Origin: Antarctobacter sediminis
GTDB lineage: Bacteria > Pseudomonadota > Alphaproteobacteria > Rhodobacterales > Rhodobacteraceae
Direction: 5' to 3'
Assembly: GCF_019218285.1 (NCBI RefSeq)
Contig: NZ_JAHUZG010000002.1
Span: forward strand, 434,001 to 498,000
DNA length: 64,000 nucleotides
Positions 27,095 to 35,786 of this stretch are shown here, piece by piece. A program made the translations under genes and the position numbers. Positions within the stretch are counted from its first letter, which is position 1, and each line of letters opens with the position of its first letter. A model generated the notes under the pieces. The model was given only the letters and a program-made list of their open reading frames with translations, was not told where the DNA came from and ran no database searches.

Positions 27095-27523
27095 ATGCGC
27101 TATTACACAGCGATCGTTCACCAAGACGAAGGCAGCGCCTACGGCCTGACCTTCCCCGACCTCCCCGGCGCCTTTGCCGCCGCTGACTCTTGGGACCAGA
27201 TCCCCCAAGTCACGGCGGAAGCGCTTGACCTCTGGTTTGAAGATCAACCGGATGTCGAGGCAGCTTCGCTGGAAGAGATCCGCCAAAGGCCGGAAGTTGC
27301 CGAAGAACTGGCGACTGGCGCCGTGCTGATGCCCGTCCCCTACATCCCCGCCGACACGGCCGCGGCGCGCGTCAATATCACCTTGGAACGTGGATTGCTG
27401 CGCGCGATCGACGAAACAGCCAAAGCGCGCAAGATGACCAGGTCGTCCTTCCTTGCATCCGCGGCCCGGAGGGAACTGACCGGAGTGAATCAGCAAAACA
27501 TCGGCCGGATCAGCAAAGAGTAA
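27095..27523 (+). CDS. hicB: HicB-type antitoxin
   Basis: A 142-residue antitoxin. The N-terminal partially degraded RNase H fold (YYTAIVHQDEGSAYGLTFPD, LPGAFAAADSWDQ) is followed by a C-terminal ribbon-helix-helix DNA-binding segment (ARVNITLERGLLRAIDETAK). It lies 63 bp after hicA and is probably co-transcribed. The ribbon-helix-helix part is expected to bind the two GTGTA dyads upstream. Confidence 0.9.
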   Translation: MRYYTAIVHQDEGSAYGLTFPDLPGAFAAADSWDQIPQVTAEALDLWFEDQPDVEAASLEEIRQRPEVAEELATGAVLMPVPYIPADTAAARVNITLERGLLRAIDETAKARKMTRSSFLASAARRELTGVNQQNIGRISKE

Positions 27524-27775
27524 AGCGGCAATATTTCTAAACCATTACGAAACAAGAAAAAAAACACCCAACAGTGGAGGTCTTGCCCTGACTAATCCGA
27601 AACTGGTAAAAAATGAATCACAGGAGCTTGAAGGGGCGACTTCCACACCAACCCCTTCAAGCTGAAACCTCAATACACGCCTGCAGCGTGGGGCTCCCTG
27701 TACCTCGGATATGACGAATAGTGTCAGATCCGTCAAGCCGCGCTGCAGCACAAATTGTCGCAGAAAGGCTTTGTG
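27524..27775. other. Intergenic region with a 12-bp inverted repeat
   Basis: The 252-bp gap between hicB and the KilA-N gene contains AGCTTGAAGGGG (27625-27636) and its exact reverse complement (27652-27663) around a 15-nt loop. No T-tract follows, so it may be an operator, an RNA structure or a small RNA rather than a simple terminator. I see no gene here. Confidence 0.5.
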
Positions 27776-28591
27776 ATGAGTAACATCGGTCCGGTAAGCC
27801 CGGAGAAAAGAGAAGCTGTCAGACGGCTGAATGTCCAATACAGCATGCAGCTGATCGAGCACGAGGTGCGAGGCGAACCCGTCCAACAGAGATCGACGGA
27901 CGGCTACATAAACGCCACCGCTATGTGCCGAATCGCGGGAAAATCGTGGGGGCACTATCGCGAGAACGCCGGAACAACTGCGTTCCTGACAGCCCTCGAA
28001 AACGATGTCGGAATTCCGATATCGGTCCTCGTAAAGTCTGTGATAGGTGGTGCTCCCCATACACAGGGCACTTGGGTTCACCCTCAAGTTGCCATTCATC
28101 TCGCGCAATGGCTCTCGCCCGAGTTTGCAGTGAAAGTCAGCAAGTGGGTTTACGACTGGCTGAGCGGGACAAACCAGCAACCGGCCTATAGCTACCACCT
28201 GCGCCGCTACACTACCAACTTGCAGAACGTCCCGTACGGACATTGGTCCATGTTACAAGAATTGATGATCGGGCTCATTGGTCCGATGGAGGCGCGCGGC
28301 TATGTTCTCCCTGAGAACCTTCTGCCAGACATTTCGGAAGGGCGAATGTTCTGTAAGTTCCTTCGTGACGAAATGGGCGTAAACACTGACGAGTTGCCGA
28401 CCTACCGGCACACCTTCGAGGACGGTAGAATAGTTTGGCCGAAAGCCTATCCGAACAAGCTCTTGCCACCGTTTCGAGAACACTTCTTTGAGATCTGGGT
28501 GCCCCAGAAAGCCGAGGGATACTTCCAAAAAAAGGACCCGAAAGCTCTTGAGTTCCTTCCTTACCTTCTTCCGAAGCCCTTCGCTGTGTGA
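27776..28591 (+). CDS. KilA-N domain protein
   Basis: A 271-residue protein with a KilA-N DNA-binding domain in the first half. GYINATAMCRIAGKSWGHYR and GGAPHTQGTWVHPQVAIHLA then WLSPEFAVKVSKWVYDWLSG are the family core. The C-terminal half (LPENLLPDISEGRMFCKFLR) is of unknown function and may bind DNA or a partner. The ATG at 27776 is preferred over a TTG 21 bp upstream because AAAGG lies 7 bp before it. KilA-N proteins are common in phages as regulators or anti-repressors. This one is isolated among attL cargo genes. Confidence 0.8.
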   Translation: MSNIGPVSPEKREAVRRLNVQYSMQLIEHEVRGEPVQQRSTDGYINATAMCRIAGKSWGHYRENAGTTAFLTALENDVGIPISVLVKSVIGGAPHTQGTWVHPQVAIHLAQWLSPEFAVKVSKWVYDWLSGTNQQPAYSYHLRRYTTNLQNVPYGHWSMLQELMIGLIGPMEARGYVLPENLLPDISEGRMFCKFLRDEMGVNTDELPTYRHTFEDGRIVWPKAYPNKLLPPFREHFFEIWVPQKAEGYFQKKDPKALEFLPYLLPKPFAV

Positions 28592-28598
28592 GGCTATC

Positions 28599-28625
28599 GC
28601 TGGCCCTTCGGGGCCAGCATTATTC
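28599..28625 (+). terminator. UUCG hairpin after the KilA-N gene
   Basis: GCTGGCCC-TTCG-GGGCCAGC, an 8-bp stem with an extra-stable UUCG tetraloop, 7 bp after the stop and followed by ATTATTCT. It is a good intrinsic terminator. A near-copy lies at 29753-29772. Confidence 0.75.
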
Positions 28626-28784
28626 TGCGACCAGCACCCCTCCCTCACCCAGAAACCCGCGCATCCAACCTAAGTTCATGAGCATCCGCCTACAGCCCAA
28701 ACCTCACTCGCCCCAGCGGTCACAAGCCCGGCCATTGCCCAAGCGCGGTTGACTCTTCTCTGCCAAAAGCGCTCTCCTCGCATT

Positions 28785-29537
28785 ATGTACGACCATTATA
28801 AGCCAAGCATCCCTTTTCAAGACTACTCCATTTTTGCCGATGAGAGTGGGATAAGCAATGATCGGCACATGCTCGTCGGAGCTACAATTGTGCGCAGGGC
28901 ATTCATGGAGTCCCTGTACGATAGGATGCAGAGGCTTCGCGAAGAACATTCAATGTTCGCAGAACTGAAATGGAGCAAGATTTCCAATCAAAAAATCGAA
29001 GCCTACAGGGCATTCGTTGATCTTTTTTTTGAGTTTACGGCGCGTGGAGCGGCTTCTTTTAGGGCCACCACGTTCGACAACCATATGTGGGATCATAACA
29101 GGTTTAACGATGGAGACGCCGACATCGGTGTCTCCAAGCTTTACTATCAGATGTTATTGCATCAGGTTATTGGTTGGTACGGTGATGTAGCTTCACTGTA
29201 TATTTGCCTTGACCGTCGCTTGAGCACGACACCGCTCGAAAAGCTGCAACGGATATTAAACGCAGGCGCGGCCAAAGACTACAAGCTTACGTTCGGCCCA
29301 GTTCGAATTCTAACAGCGAGGGACTCCAAGAAGGAGGACTTGCTTCAACTGAACGATATTATTCTTGGTGCGGTAGCCTCTTACAAAAACAAACGCCACC
29401 TTGAGACTGGCGCAAGAGCGGCCAAGGTTGAAATAGCAAACTATGTCTTTGAGCGATCTGGTCTCAAAAGTTACGACACAGACAGCCCAAAATCTAAAAA
29501 AGACTTCCAGATCTGGAACAGAAAACCAAGGAAATGA
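28785..29537 (+). CDS. DUF3800 domain protein
   Basis: A 250-residue DUF3800 protein, a family with a predicted RNase H-like fold. Landmarks are the N-terminal FADESGISNDRHMLVGATIV (acidic DES), the middle SLYICLDRRLSTTPLEKL and the C-terminal QLNDIILGAVASYKNK. The family is frequent in mobile elements and some members are linked to defence; its biochemical role is not established. No clear ribosome-binding site precedes the ATG at 28785, and a TTG at 28749 is the alternative. The gene is A/T-rich compared with its surroundings and stands alone between two similar hairpins. Confidence 0.75.
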   Translation: MYDHYKPSIPFQDYSIFADESGISNDRHMLVGATIVRRAFMESLYDRMQRLREEHSMFAELKWSKISNQKIEAYRAFVDLFFEFTARGAASFRATTFDNHMWDHNRFNDGDADIGVSKLYYQMLLHQVIGWYGDVASLYICLDRRLSTTPLEKLQRILNAGAAKDYKLTFGPVRILTARDSKKEDLLQLNDIILGAVASYKNKRHLETGARAAKVEIANYVFERSGLKSYDTDSPKSKKDFQIWNRKPRK

Positions 29538-29918
29538 GAGGAGCCCCATGTATCTAGGACTGTCTAGCAGTCTACGCTCATCGACGTTCTCCTGACCTCA
29601 TCAGGATTTTCGACACATGATGACCCCTCGCAAATTTTATTGCACATCCCATGACCTTGACACAACCGTCTACTTTGTGTTTCGCGCGCGAGGCAAAAAT
29701 TGGGCCCTTCGTGGGTGAGCCGCCTTCAGTAGGGCGGCATAGTGGCTCACCGGCTGGTCCTATAGGGCCAGCGACCCCCTCCAACCAACTCTATCCTTCG
29801 CCCCCTTAACAGCCCCGCGATCACCAAGAGCCTGCCCCCCGTTCCCCCCTACGCGTCACTTCCAAAACCCAGCCGCGCGTCTGCAATTTTCTTGCCCAAC
29901 CCTACACCACCCCACCCG
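29538..29918. other. Gene-free junction between cargo and lysis module, with hairpins
   Basis: No convincing gene is visible in these 381 bp. GGTGAGCC (29714-29721) pairs with GGCTCACC (29744-29751) and encloses CCGCC/GGCGG, a possible branched structure. It is followed at 29753-29772 by GCTGGTCC-TATA-GGGCCAGC, which has nearly the same arms as the terminator at 28599. These may terminate both the rightward cargo genes and the leftward late operon. Confidence 0.55.
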
Positions 29919-30143
29919 CTACTCCACGCACCCCCAGCGGTCGCAGGCGCGGTCCTGGTAGATCACCCATGCGCCGAAATCGGGATCTTCGACCAGCGCG
30001 TCAATTGTCTCCGGGCGGGCGTCGGGCGGCCGGCGCGACACGTCGCGGAACAGCGCGTCAGTCTGGACCGGGCCGGGACAGGCGGCGGTCCAGCTCACGG
30101 CGCAGAGCATCCCCATCGCGCGCCAGATCGTCAGTCTCATCAT
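29919..30143 (-). CDS. Putative o-spanin (Rz1-like lipoprotein)
   Basis: A 74-residue protein with an N-terminal signal (LTIWRAMGMLCAVSWTAACP) ending in a possible lipobox (WTAAC; Thr at -3 is unusual). A short, Pro-containing periplasmic part follows. It overlaps the end of the preceding spanin-like gene in another frame by 86 bp, the arrangement of Rz/Rz1 pairs. If real, it would bridge the outer membrane to the inner-membrane partner at lysis. The call depends on gene order and lipobox only. Confidence 0.55.
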   Translation of the reverse strand: MMRLTIWRAMGMLCAVSWTAACPGPVQTDALFRDVSRRPPDARPETIDALVEDPDFGAWVIYQDRACDRWGCVE

Positions 30144-30300
30144 GCAGCTCCGTTGCGTCCTTCACCGTCTCGACGCGGCCGCGCGCCGCGTCCCGTTCGA
30201 CCTCCAGCCGGGCGGCACGCCCGCCAAGCGCATAGACCGCCACCAGCAGCAGCACCGCCCCGGCCGCCCCGGCCAGAACCAACCGCAGCCGCCCGGTCAC
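30058..30300 (-). CDS. Putative i-spanin (Rz-like)
   Basis: An 80-residue protein starting with GTG at 30300, in 4-bp overlap (GTGA) with the amidase stop. It has one membrane helix (LVLAGAAGAVLLLVAVYALG). A charged helical, coiled-coil-like tail follows (LEVERDAARGRVETVKDATE). Size, topology and position between the amidase and the overlapping lipoprotein fit an inner-membrane spanin. Confidence 0.6.
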   Translation of the reverse strand: MTGRLRLVLAGAAGAVLLLVAVYALGGRAARLEVERDAARGRVETVKDATELHDETDDLARDGDALRRELDRRLSRPGPD

Positions 30301-30782
30301 GCGGCCAGCCAGTCGCGTTGATCGACGCGCCAGCCCGGACAGCTCTTGTGGTCGGTGTAATCGTTGTGGCCCGTGACCCATTTCAGCGGGGTCAGCTCGC
30401 CCAGCTCGGCCAGGTAGTCTTGCAGGGCCACGCGCTGCGCCTCGGTGTAGTAATCCTCGAACCGGGCGCGATGCCGCAGAACCGAGGGCACCTCGCGCAG
30501 CGGGATCAGGCAGATCCCGATGGTCCCCCGGTTGCGCTCTTTCACATGGGCGCCAATCTCGGACAGCGAGCGCAGCAGGCTGGTGTCCCAAAGCAGCCGG
30601 CCATCGGTGCGGATGATCCGGTGATAGCCGATCTTGCGCCAGCCCTTCTGAACCACGTGCCAGCGCCAGAACGCATCGAGGATTTCTTGATCGCTCAGGC
30701 GTAGATCCCAATTCGCCGCCGTGGCCGAGGTGTGCAGAACTGCCTCGTGGACCGGGTATCGTGCCTTGCCTTGATAAATCAT
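30297..30782 (-). CDS. N-acetylmuramoyl-L-alanine amidase (endolysin)
   Basis: A 161-residue amidase-2/PGRP-type domain. VLHTSATAANWD carries the first zinc His, YHRIIRTDGRLLWD the middle motif and WVTGHNDYTDHKSCPGWRVD the later His and the Cys ligand. It hydrolyses the amide between muramic acid and the stem peptide during phage lysis. It has no signal peptide, so a holin should release it. It lies directly downstream of a three-helix membrane protein. Confidence 0.88.
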   Translation of the reverse strand: MIYQGKARYPVHEAVLHTSATAANWDLRLSDQEILDAFWRWHVVQKGWRKIGYHRIIRTDGRLLWDTSLLRSLSEIGAHVKERNRGTIGICLIPLREVPSVLRHRARFEDYYTEAQRVALQDYLAELGELTPLKWVTGHNDYTDHKSCPGWRVDQRDWLAA

Positions 30783-30785
30783 CGC

Positions 30786-31217
30786 TCAGTCCTCGTCTTG
30801 CTTCAGGCCACGGCGCAGCGCCAGCATCCGGTGCGGGTAAAACGCCATTTCAAGGGTGCGCCACTGGTGCCGCTCGCCGGCCGGCAGGCTCAGCCAGAGC
30901 GCGCGCAGATGCAGGTAGGCGGCCACGGCCCCGCCGCCCTTGAAAAACAGGTCAAGGTAATCGCCCAGGTTCCGCTGCCCCTCGATGGTCAGAAGCCCCG
31001 AATAGACCAGCGGATGCCCCAGCACCTGCCAGTAGAAGGCGTTGCCGCCATGGGCGAGAAAGCCCAGGAAAATGGCCAGCGCCAGCGTCCGCTCCGGGCG
31101 GTTCCGGCTGCCTTTTGGCCGGTAGGCCACCACGACCAGGCAACCCAGGGCCATGAGCGCCAGACCTGACGCAAAGCTGATCCAGTCGCCCGTGGCGGCG
31201 CAGATTTCACCGCACAT
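30786..31217 (-). CDS. Phage membrane protein, candidate holin
   Basis: A 143-residue protein with about three hydrophobic segments (near residues 13-31, 46-64 and 93-112). A charged C-terminal tail follows (YPHRMLALRRGLKQDED). It lies 3 bp upstream of the endolysin gene and overlaps the small gene before it by 11 bp. Position and topology suggest a holin, but I recognise no family. Confidence 0.55.
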   Translation of the reverse strand: MCGEICAATGDWISFASGLALMALGCLVVVAYRPKGSRNRPERTLALAIFLGFLAHGGNAFYWQVLGHPLVYSGLLTIEGQRNLGDYLDLFFKGGGAVAAYLHLRALWLSLPAGERHQWRTLEMAFYPHRMLALRRGLKQDED

Positions 31218-31389
31218 CGTCCGGCCTCCTGTCGTTGAGTTCCAGTGTCAGGCGCAGCAACCGGTCCTGCCGGTCGCGCATCGCGGCCTTGGCCGCCTCG
31301 ATCTGCTCGCGCCGCGCCGCTTCTTCCTTGTCGAAGCGGGCGCGCTTGGTGCTGGCAGGGGTCAGCCTGCGGAACAGGTCACGGATCAT
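31207..31389 (-). CDS. Small charged phage protein
   Basis: A 60-residue, highly charged, helical protein (KRARFDKEEAARREQIEAAK) without membrane segment. It starts at 31389 in 4-bp overlap with the gene before it and ends inside the start of the candidate holin gene. Function is unknown; translational coupling within the lysis module supports it as a real gene. Confidence 0.55.
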   Translation of the reverse strand: MIRDLFRRLTPASTKRARFDKEEAARREQIEAAKAAMRDRQDRLLRLTLELNDRRPDDVR

Positions 31390-31607
31390 CGCCGGTCCCC
31401 CGCTGCGCGCTCCAGCGCGCGAATGGCCTCTTCCATGGTGCGCGACCCGTCCGCCGTGACCTGCATCATTTCGCGGAAATCGTTGAACCGCGCATCTTGC
31501 AGCTGATCGACGCGGCGGCGCTCGATCCACCAGGCCACGGCCAGCGCCACGATCACCACCGCGTTCAGGCCACCCCCCAGCATGTCGATCAGGGCGATCC
31601 AGTCCAT
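31386..31607 (-). CDS. Small membrane protein with coiled coil
   Basis: A 73-residue protein with one N-terminal membrane helix (LNAVVIVALAVAWWIERRRV) and a helical cytoplasmic or periplasmic part (REMMQVTADGSRTMEEAIRA). It lies 3 bp after the tail-fibre stop. It could be a second holin component; no family is recognised. Confidence 0.6.
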   Translation of the reverse strand: MDWIALIDMLGGGLNAVVIVALAVAWWIERRRVDQLQDARFNDFREMMQVTADGSRTMEEAIRALERAAGDRR

Positions 31608-31610
31608 CGG

Positions 31611-33839
31611 TCACAGATCCCGCAGGGTCCAGCGGAACGTCACATCCGCGCCGGGGTCCACATCCACCAGCGCGACGACATTCGTTGCGGTCACATTCGC
31701 CCACCATTTCGTGGCGCTGCCCCAGGTGCCCTCCGGGAAAATCGTCAACGCGCCGTTGCCCGGATCATAGGGCAGCCCATGCGCCTCGCTGGCGTTGGTG
31801 TTGCCGCTGGTGATCGTCACGGTCCCCGTCGCCAGCAGGCCATGTGACGGCACCCAGACCTCGCCGTTGAAATAGGCCCGGGCGCCGCCATAGTCCTGGC
31901 ATTGCTCGACTTCCATGCCCTTGAACGGTGCGCCACCATTCAGGTCGTTCATTTCGGCCAGCGTATAGGCGCCACGGAAGATGATCTTGTTGTCTTGCTG
32001 GGTGCGGTTGTTGACGAAGGTCACGATCTCGCCTTGCCGCCTCGGGATGTACAGCGTGTTGTCAAAGCTGCCCGACCCGATGGTGATGGTGCCAACCAGA
32101 TGCGAAAACTCCAGAACGCAGCTGGCGCAGTTGGTGACATTGACCCCGCCGCTGATCCGCGACCCGGGCAGCAGGTGAAAACCGTTCAACTGTGCCGTTT
32201 CACCCAGCTCAAGCCCAACGCCGCTGGCCGGCGCGGTCTGCAAGGCAATGCACGCCGATCCGCTCACGCCACCGTCGATCCTGACGCCCGAGGCGTAACT
32301 GGAAATGCAGTTCAGCTGAAGGTTCTCCAGCGTCCCGTCCTGAATGTCGGCGGCCCATTCGCAAAACGTGTCGCTGCCGCCCGCGATCCGCAGGGTGCCG
32401 GAAACGTAGGGGCTGACAGCCGAGGCGGGGTCTTTCTCGATCAGCAACCCCACGCCCGCCTCTGCGGTCGCACAACCGCGCACGATACCGGACAGGTCCC
32501 ACCAGCCCTGCCGGATCTTCACGGCGGTCCCGTCGCTCTGCTCGCAGGCGAATGTCACGGCCCCGGACATTTTGCTGGCCCCCTCACAGGTGAAGAAGGT
32601 TGTGCAGTTGTGCGCGTTCATGAACAGCAGCAGCTCGTCCGGCGTGGTCGCGCCATTGGGCCGGATCAACAGCCCCGTGTCGCAGCCATCGGCCTGCACA
32701 AAAGCAGTGATATACTCGACCTGATTGGTGATCTCGACGCCGACATGACAGTCGGACGCCCCGAGGTGCAAAAGGCTCTGGTCGCGCTTCACCTGGTTCA
32801 GCACGATGCCGGTCACATCGGCGGTATTGTTCGACCGGTTGCCGTCAACACGCAGATCGACAGCGGCCGCGCGCGCATCGGCCCCATTGCTCAGGGTCAC
32901 GCGGATCAGCTCGCCCAGCTCCGCGCCGTCCGCCTGTTTGAACACCACGTCGCCCAGCCGGGCAAGTGCCGCGTTCTGGCGCAAGTGCACAGGGTTCGAC
33001 AGGGTTACATCGGAAAGGCTCTGATCGAGGTAGAATTTTACGCCGGCCGCATTGGTCAGGTGATGATCCGTTGCCTCGGCCGCCGCCACGGTCAAAACGG
33101 TATCCTCCGCGCGGGATCTGACCCGCGTCCCCTCGTCAAACCCGCCGTCAGAGGCCGCCAGGGCCAGCAATAGGCTGTCATAAAGGATCTCGCCCAGCCA
33201 ACCGGTGCGCGAGGCCGTCGCGGCCCCCATCAGGTAGACCTGCATTCCCGGTGTCGAAGACACGAGAAAAACATCGTTCTCCGAAGAGGCCGCCTCACCC
33301 GCAGAAACGTTGGAAAAGATCGGCCTGCCCGCGGCGATGGCCGCCAGTTCGGATTGCGACTGCGCCGCCTCAGAGGCCGCACGGGCCGTCTCTGCGGCGG
33401 TCTGCGCGGTCTCCGCCGACCCCTGCGCCGTTTCAGCCCCGGTCTGCGCAGAAAGAGCGCTGTCGCGGGCGCTTTCAGCGGCCGCAACCGTCCCCGGCAG
33501 ATGATTGACAACCCGGTATTGCGTGCCGTCAAACACGAAATCGAGCGCAGACCCGACAACCAGATCACCACCCGCCAGCGCATCGCCGGTGTTCGAGATC
33601 AGCGGCAATGCGGCGGTGCCGTCCAGCGCAAGGGACACCGGGCCGGTGTTCGCCGCGGCCACGATCATTCGGAACACGGCCTCTAGCGCGCCGCTGTTGT
33701 AGGACCGCCCGGAGGTTGCGGTGATTTCATCCCCCGAGCCTGTCGCCGTGACCGCAATCGGGCCGATCCGCGCGAGGATCGCCTGCAACTGGTCAAAATT
33801 CGCCACCTGTCCGGTAAGCGTGATCTCTGGATCCGCCAT
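31611..33839 (-). CDS. Tail fibre / receptor-binding protein
   Basis: A 742-residue protein. Residues 1-115 are a virion-attachment-like domain (DPEITLTGQVANFDQLQAIL). Residues 120-165 are an Ala/Ser/Gln-rich trimeric coiled coil with heptad-like repeats (SAETAQTAAETARAASEAAQ). The rest is a long beta-helix-like region rich in Gly, Asn and Thr (VSGTLRIAGGSDTFCEW). The C-terminal domain may bind the host. It is the last structural gene of the late operon, where fibres usually lie. Confidence 0.75.
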   Translation of the reverse strand: MADPEITLTGQVANFDQLQAILARIGPIAVTATGSGDEITATSGRSYNSGALEAVFRMIVAAANTGPVSLALDGTAALPLISNTGDALAGGDLVVGSALDFVFDGTQYRVVNHLPGTVAAAESARDSALSAQTGAETAQGSAETAQTAAETARAASEAAQSQSELAAIAAGRPIFSNVSAGEAASSENDVFLVSSTPGMQVYLMGAATASRTGWLGEILYDSLLLALAASDGGFDEGTRVRSRAEDTVLTVAAAEATDHHLTNAAGVKFYLDQSLSDVTLSNPVHLRQNAALARLGDVVFKQADGAELGELIRVTLSNGADARAAAVDLRVDGNRSNNTADVTGIVLNQVKRDQSLLHLGASDCHVGVEITNQVEYITAFVQADGCDTGLLIRPNGATTPDELLLFMNAHNCTTFFTCEGASKMSGAVTFACEQSDGTAVKIRQGWWDLSGIVRGCATAEAGVGLLIEKDPASAVSPYVSGTLRIAGGSDTFCEWAADIQDGTLENLQLNCISSYASGVRIDGGVSGSACIALQTAPASGVGLELGETAQLNGFHLLPGSRISGGVNVTNCASCVLEFSHLVGTITIGSGSFDNTLYIPRRQGEIVTFVNNRTQQDNKIIFRGAYTLAEMNDLNGGAPFKGMEVEQCQDYGGARAYFNGEVWVPSHGLLATGTVTITSGNTNASEAHGLPYDPGNGALTIFPEGTWGSATKWWANVTATNVVALVDVDPGADVTFRWTLRDL

Positions 33840-33851
33840 GCTTTGTATTCC

Positions 33852-35786
33852 TTAAACTACGGTAAGTGCGTGCGGCCCGTCAGGCGGGCCGAGACTGTCA
33901 GCCGACCAGGGCACGAGGTAAAAATCCGCCGCCCCCGTTGGCACGCCCGCGAAGGTCAGCGAAAAGATGCCGCCCGCGCTGACGGTTTGCGCCGCGCCCA
34001 CTGGCTGCGCCGAGGCAAAGCCCGCGCCAGCAGACGCGCGGTACAGGCGGATCTGCGTATATTCCGCGTCGGGCGGCACGTCCCCGTCCGCGTCCACTTC
34101 GCCAGTGCTGGCGCCGAGGCTCAGAACCACGTCTTCCAGCGGCTCAAGCGGATCGACAATTTCCAATTCGTCCGTGGTTTCGTCCCAGTCATAAAAGGTC
34201 GAAACCTCCTCGCTGGCAGAGATCGGGACGCGCATCGCCACGCCGCTGCCGTCACCCCCGCCCGCCCCGGACAGCCACAGTCCGGGGTCCGCGCTGGTCA
34301 CGCGATACACCCCACCCATGTGCGCCAATCCGTCGAGGTCAACCGTGAGCGTGCTGCCGGGCAGCAGGTCAAAGGCCGAGGGCGGCGCGGTGCAGGACAG
34401 CATTTTCTGCGCCTCCAAGCGGCGCGCCTCGATCAACTGGATACGCCGCGCCTGCGACGCGCTGGTGACCATGCCCAGGTCGAGCGCGCGCTCCTCGCCC
34501 GCGCCATCGCGGACCGCAACCGATGGCAGTTCCGCCGTCTCCCAAAGCCGCTGCGGGCGGGTGTAGGATGCCACCAGCCGCCGGGGAATGTCCCGCCCGC
34601 GCTGCATGGTCGTAAACTCGATAGGGCTGTCGTCCAGAACGTCGCTCAGCGTATAGCCCGGCGCTGTGTACTCGCCGGGGTAATAGCCGATCTTGCCGCC
34701 CGCGTAGAACAGCCTCCCTGCCCCGGCCCGCTCCAAGGGGCGCAACTGGCTGTAAAGCTCGCTTTCGGACCAATTGATCACGCCGGAAACCTCGTAGCGC
34801 GCTTCGGCTCCGCCGTTCAGCAGATCAATGGCCTCGTCGGCAACGTTGGCGGCATCCTCAAAAAGGCTCAGGATGATCTGCGTGTCGGGCCATGGCTGCG
34901 CCGGGTTCTGCCGGATAGCGTCCAGCAAGCAAAGCGCTTGGTTCCTGCTAAAGGACCATGTGGCCGGATCGTCCTTGTCCTGCGCCCCGTCCCGCGGATC
35001 CCAGACCCTGCTATAATCCATCACCACGTCAAAGGCGGGTGAGCGGGGATAATTGGGCCAGCGGTTCGGACGCTTTTCCAGCCCATCGGTGCCGCCGCCG
35101 CCGGTGTTCCAGCGATACCAGAGAACCGTCAGCCCGGTCCCGGCGTCGTTTTCTGTGAAATACCCCTCGGCCTCGTCGAGGATCCGCTGCGGCGGTTTCG
35201 TCTGGTCGCCCAGACCGATCCAGACACGCAGGAAATCATCGGTCAGGAAGCTACTGAAATCCTTGGGCTTGATGCTGTATCCGTCGCTGTCGAAATCGAA
35301 GGGATCGCCCTGCGTGTAGACCGGATCGCCACCACCGCCGAGGCCGAAGGTGTTGCCGATCTCTGCGGGCAGCGTAACCGGGCGGCTGTCCACGAAGATT
35401 TCCAGATCCCCGCCCTCGGACGGGCGCGACGACAGGATTACGCAGCCGTAGACCACCTTTTTGTTCGGCTCTACCGTCCCGCGATAGAAGCGCAGCGGCG
35501 TGCCCGAGGCCATCGTGCGGCCATAGGCATAGCGGATTTCCGGCTGGCTGGTCGGCTGTTTCAAGACTTGCCTTTGCCGAGACTGGCTGGCTGTCGGGAT
35601 CCGCAACGCCGACGCGCCAAACGCGATCACAGCCCCCGCCGCCAGCACGCCAAGCACGTTCGCGGCCACACCTCCAAGGCCCGCCGCCGAGGCCCACATG
35701 GCGACCTGAATTGCAATCCCGCCAGCATCCGCAACGCTTGGCCAGACGGCCAGCGCCAGCAGGGAAATCACCGCTGCACTACGCAT
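33852..35786 (-). CDS. Tail tip / central hub protein (J-like)
   Basis: A 644-residue tail protein of the lambda J/GTA type. It starts with a hydrophobic segment containing GIAIQVAMWASAAGLGGVAA (about residues 1-60). A conserved block follows (QPEIRYAYGRTMASGTPLRF, YGCVILSSRPSEGG), then hub-like domains (AGRLFYAGGKIGYYPGEYTA) and a C-terminal fibronectin-like domain. It is translationally coupled (8-bp overlap) to the NlpC-like gene upstream. It should form the tip that contacts the cell surface. Confidence 0.8.
   Translation of the reverse strand: MRSAAVISLLALAVWPSVADAGGIAIQVAMWASAAGLGGVAANVLGVLAAGAVIAFGASALRIPTASQSRQRQVLKQPTSQPEIRYAYGRTMASGTPLRFYRGTVEPNKKVVYGCVILSSRPSEGGDLEIFVDSRPVTLPAEIGNTFGLGGGGDPVYTQGDPFDFDSDGYSIKPKDFSSFLTDDFLRVWIGLGDQTKPPQRILDEAEGYFTENDAGTGLTVLWYRWNTGGGGTDGLEKRPNRWPNYPRSPAFDVVMDYSRVWDPRDGAQDKDDPATWSFSRNQALCLLDAIRQNPAQPWPDTQIILSLFEDAANVADEAIDLLNGGAEARYEVSGVINWSESELYSQLRPLERAGAGRLFYAGGKIGYYPGEYTAPGYTLSDVLDDSPIEFTTMQRGRDIPRRLVASYTRPQRLWETAELPSVAVRDGAGEERALDLGMVTSASQARRIQLIEARRLEAQKMLSCTAPPSAFDLLPGSTLTVDLDGLAHMGGVYRVTSADPGLWLSGAGGGDGSGVAMRVPISASEEVSTFYDWDETTDELEIVDPLEPLEDVVLSLGASTGEVDADGDVPPDAEYTQIRLYRASAGAGFASAQPVGAAQTVSAGGIFSLTFAGVPTGAADFYLVPWSADSLGPPDGPHALTVV

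Noticed and set aside
29578-29784. 68-codon minus-strand frame in the cargo/lysis gap
   Set aside because: Reads through the hairpins, has no ribosome-binding site and shows no conserved-looking text.
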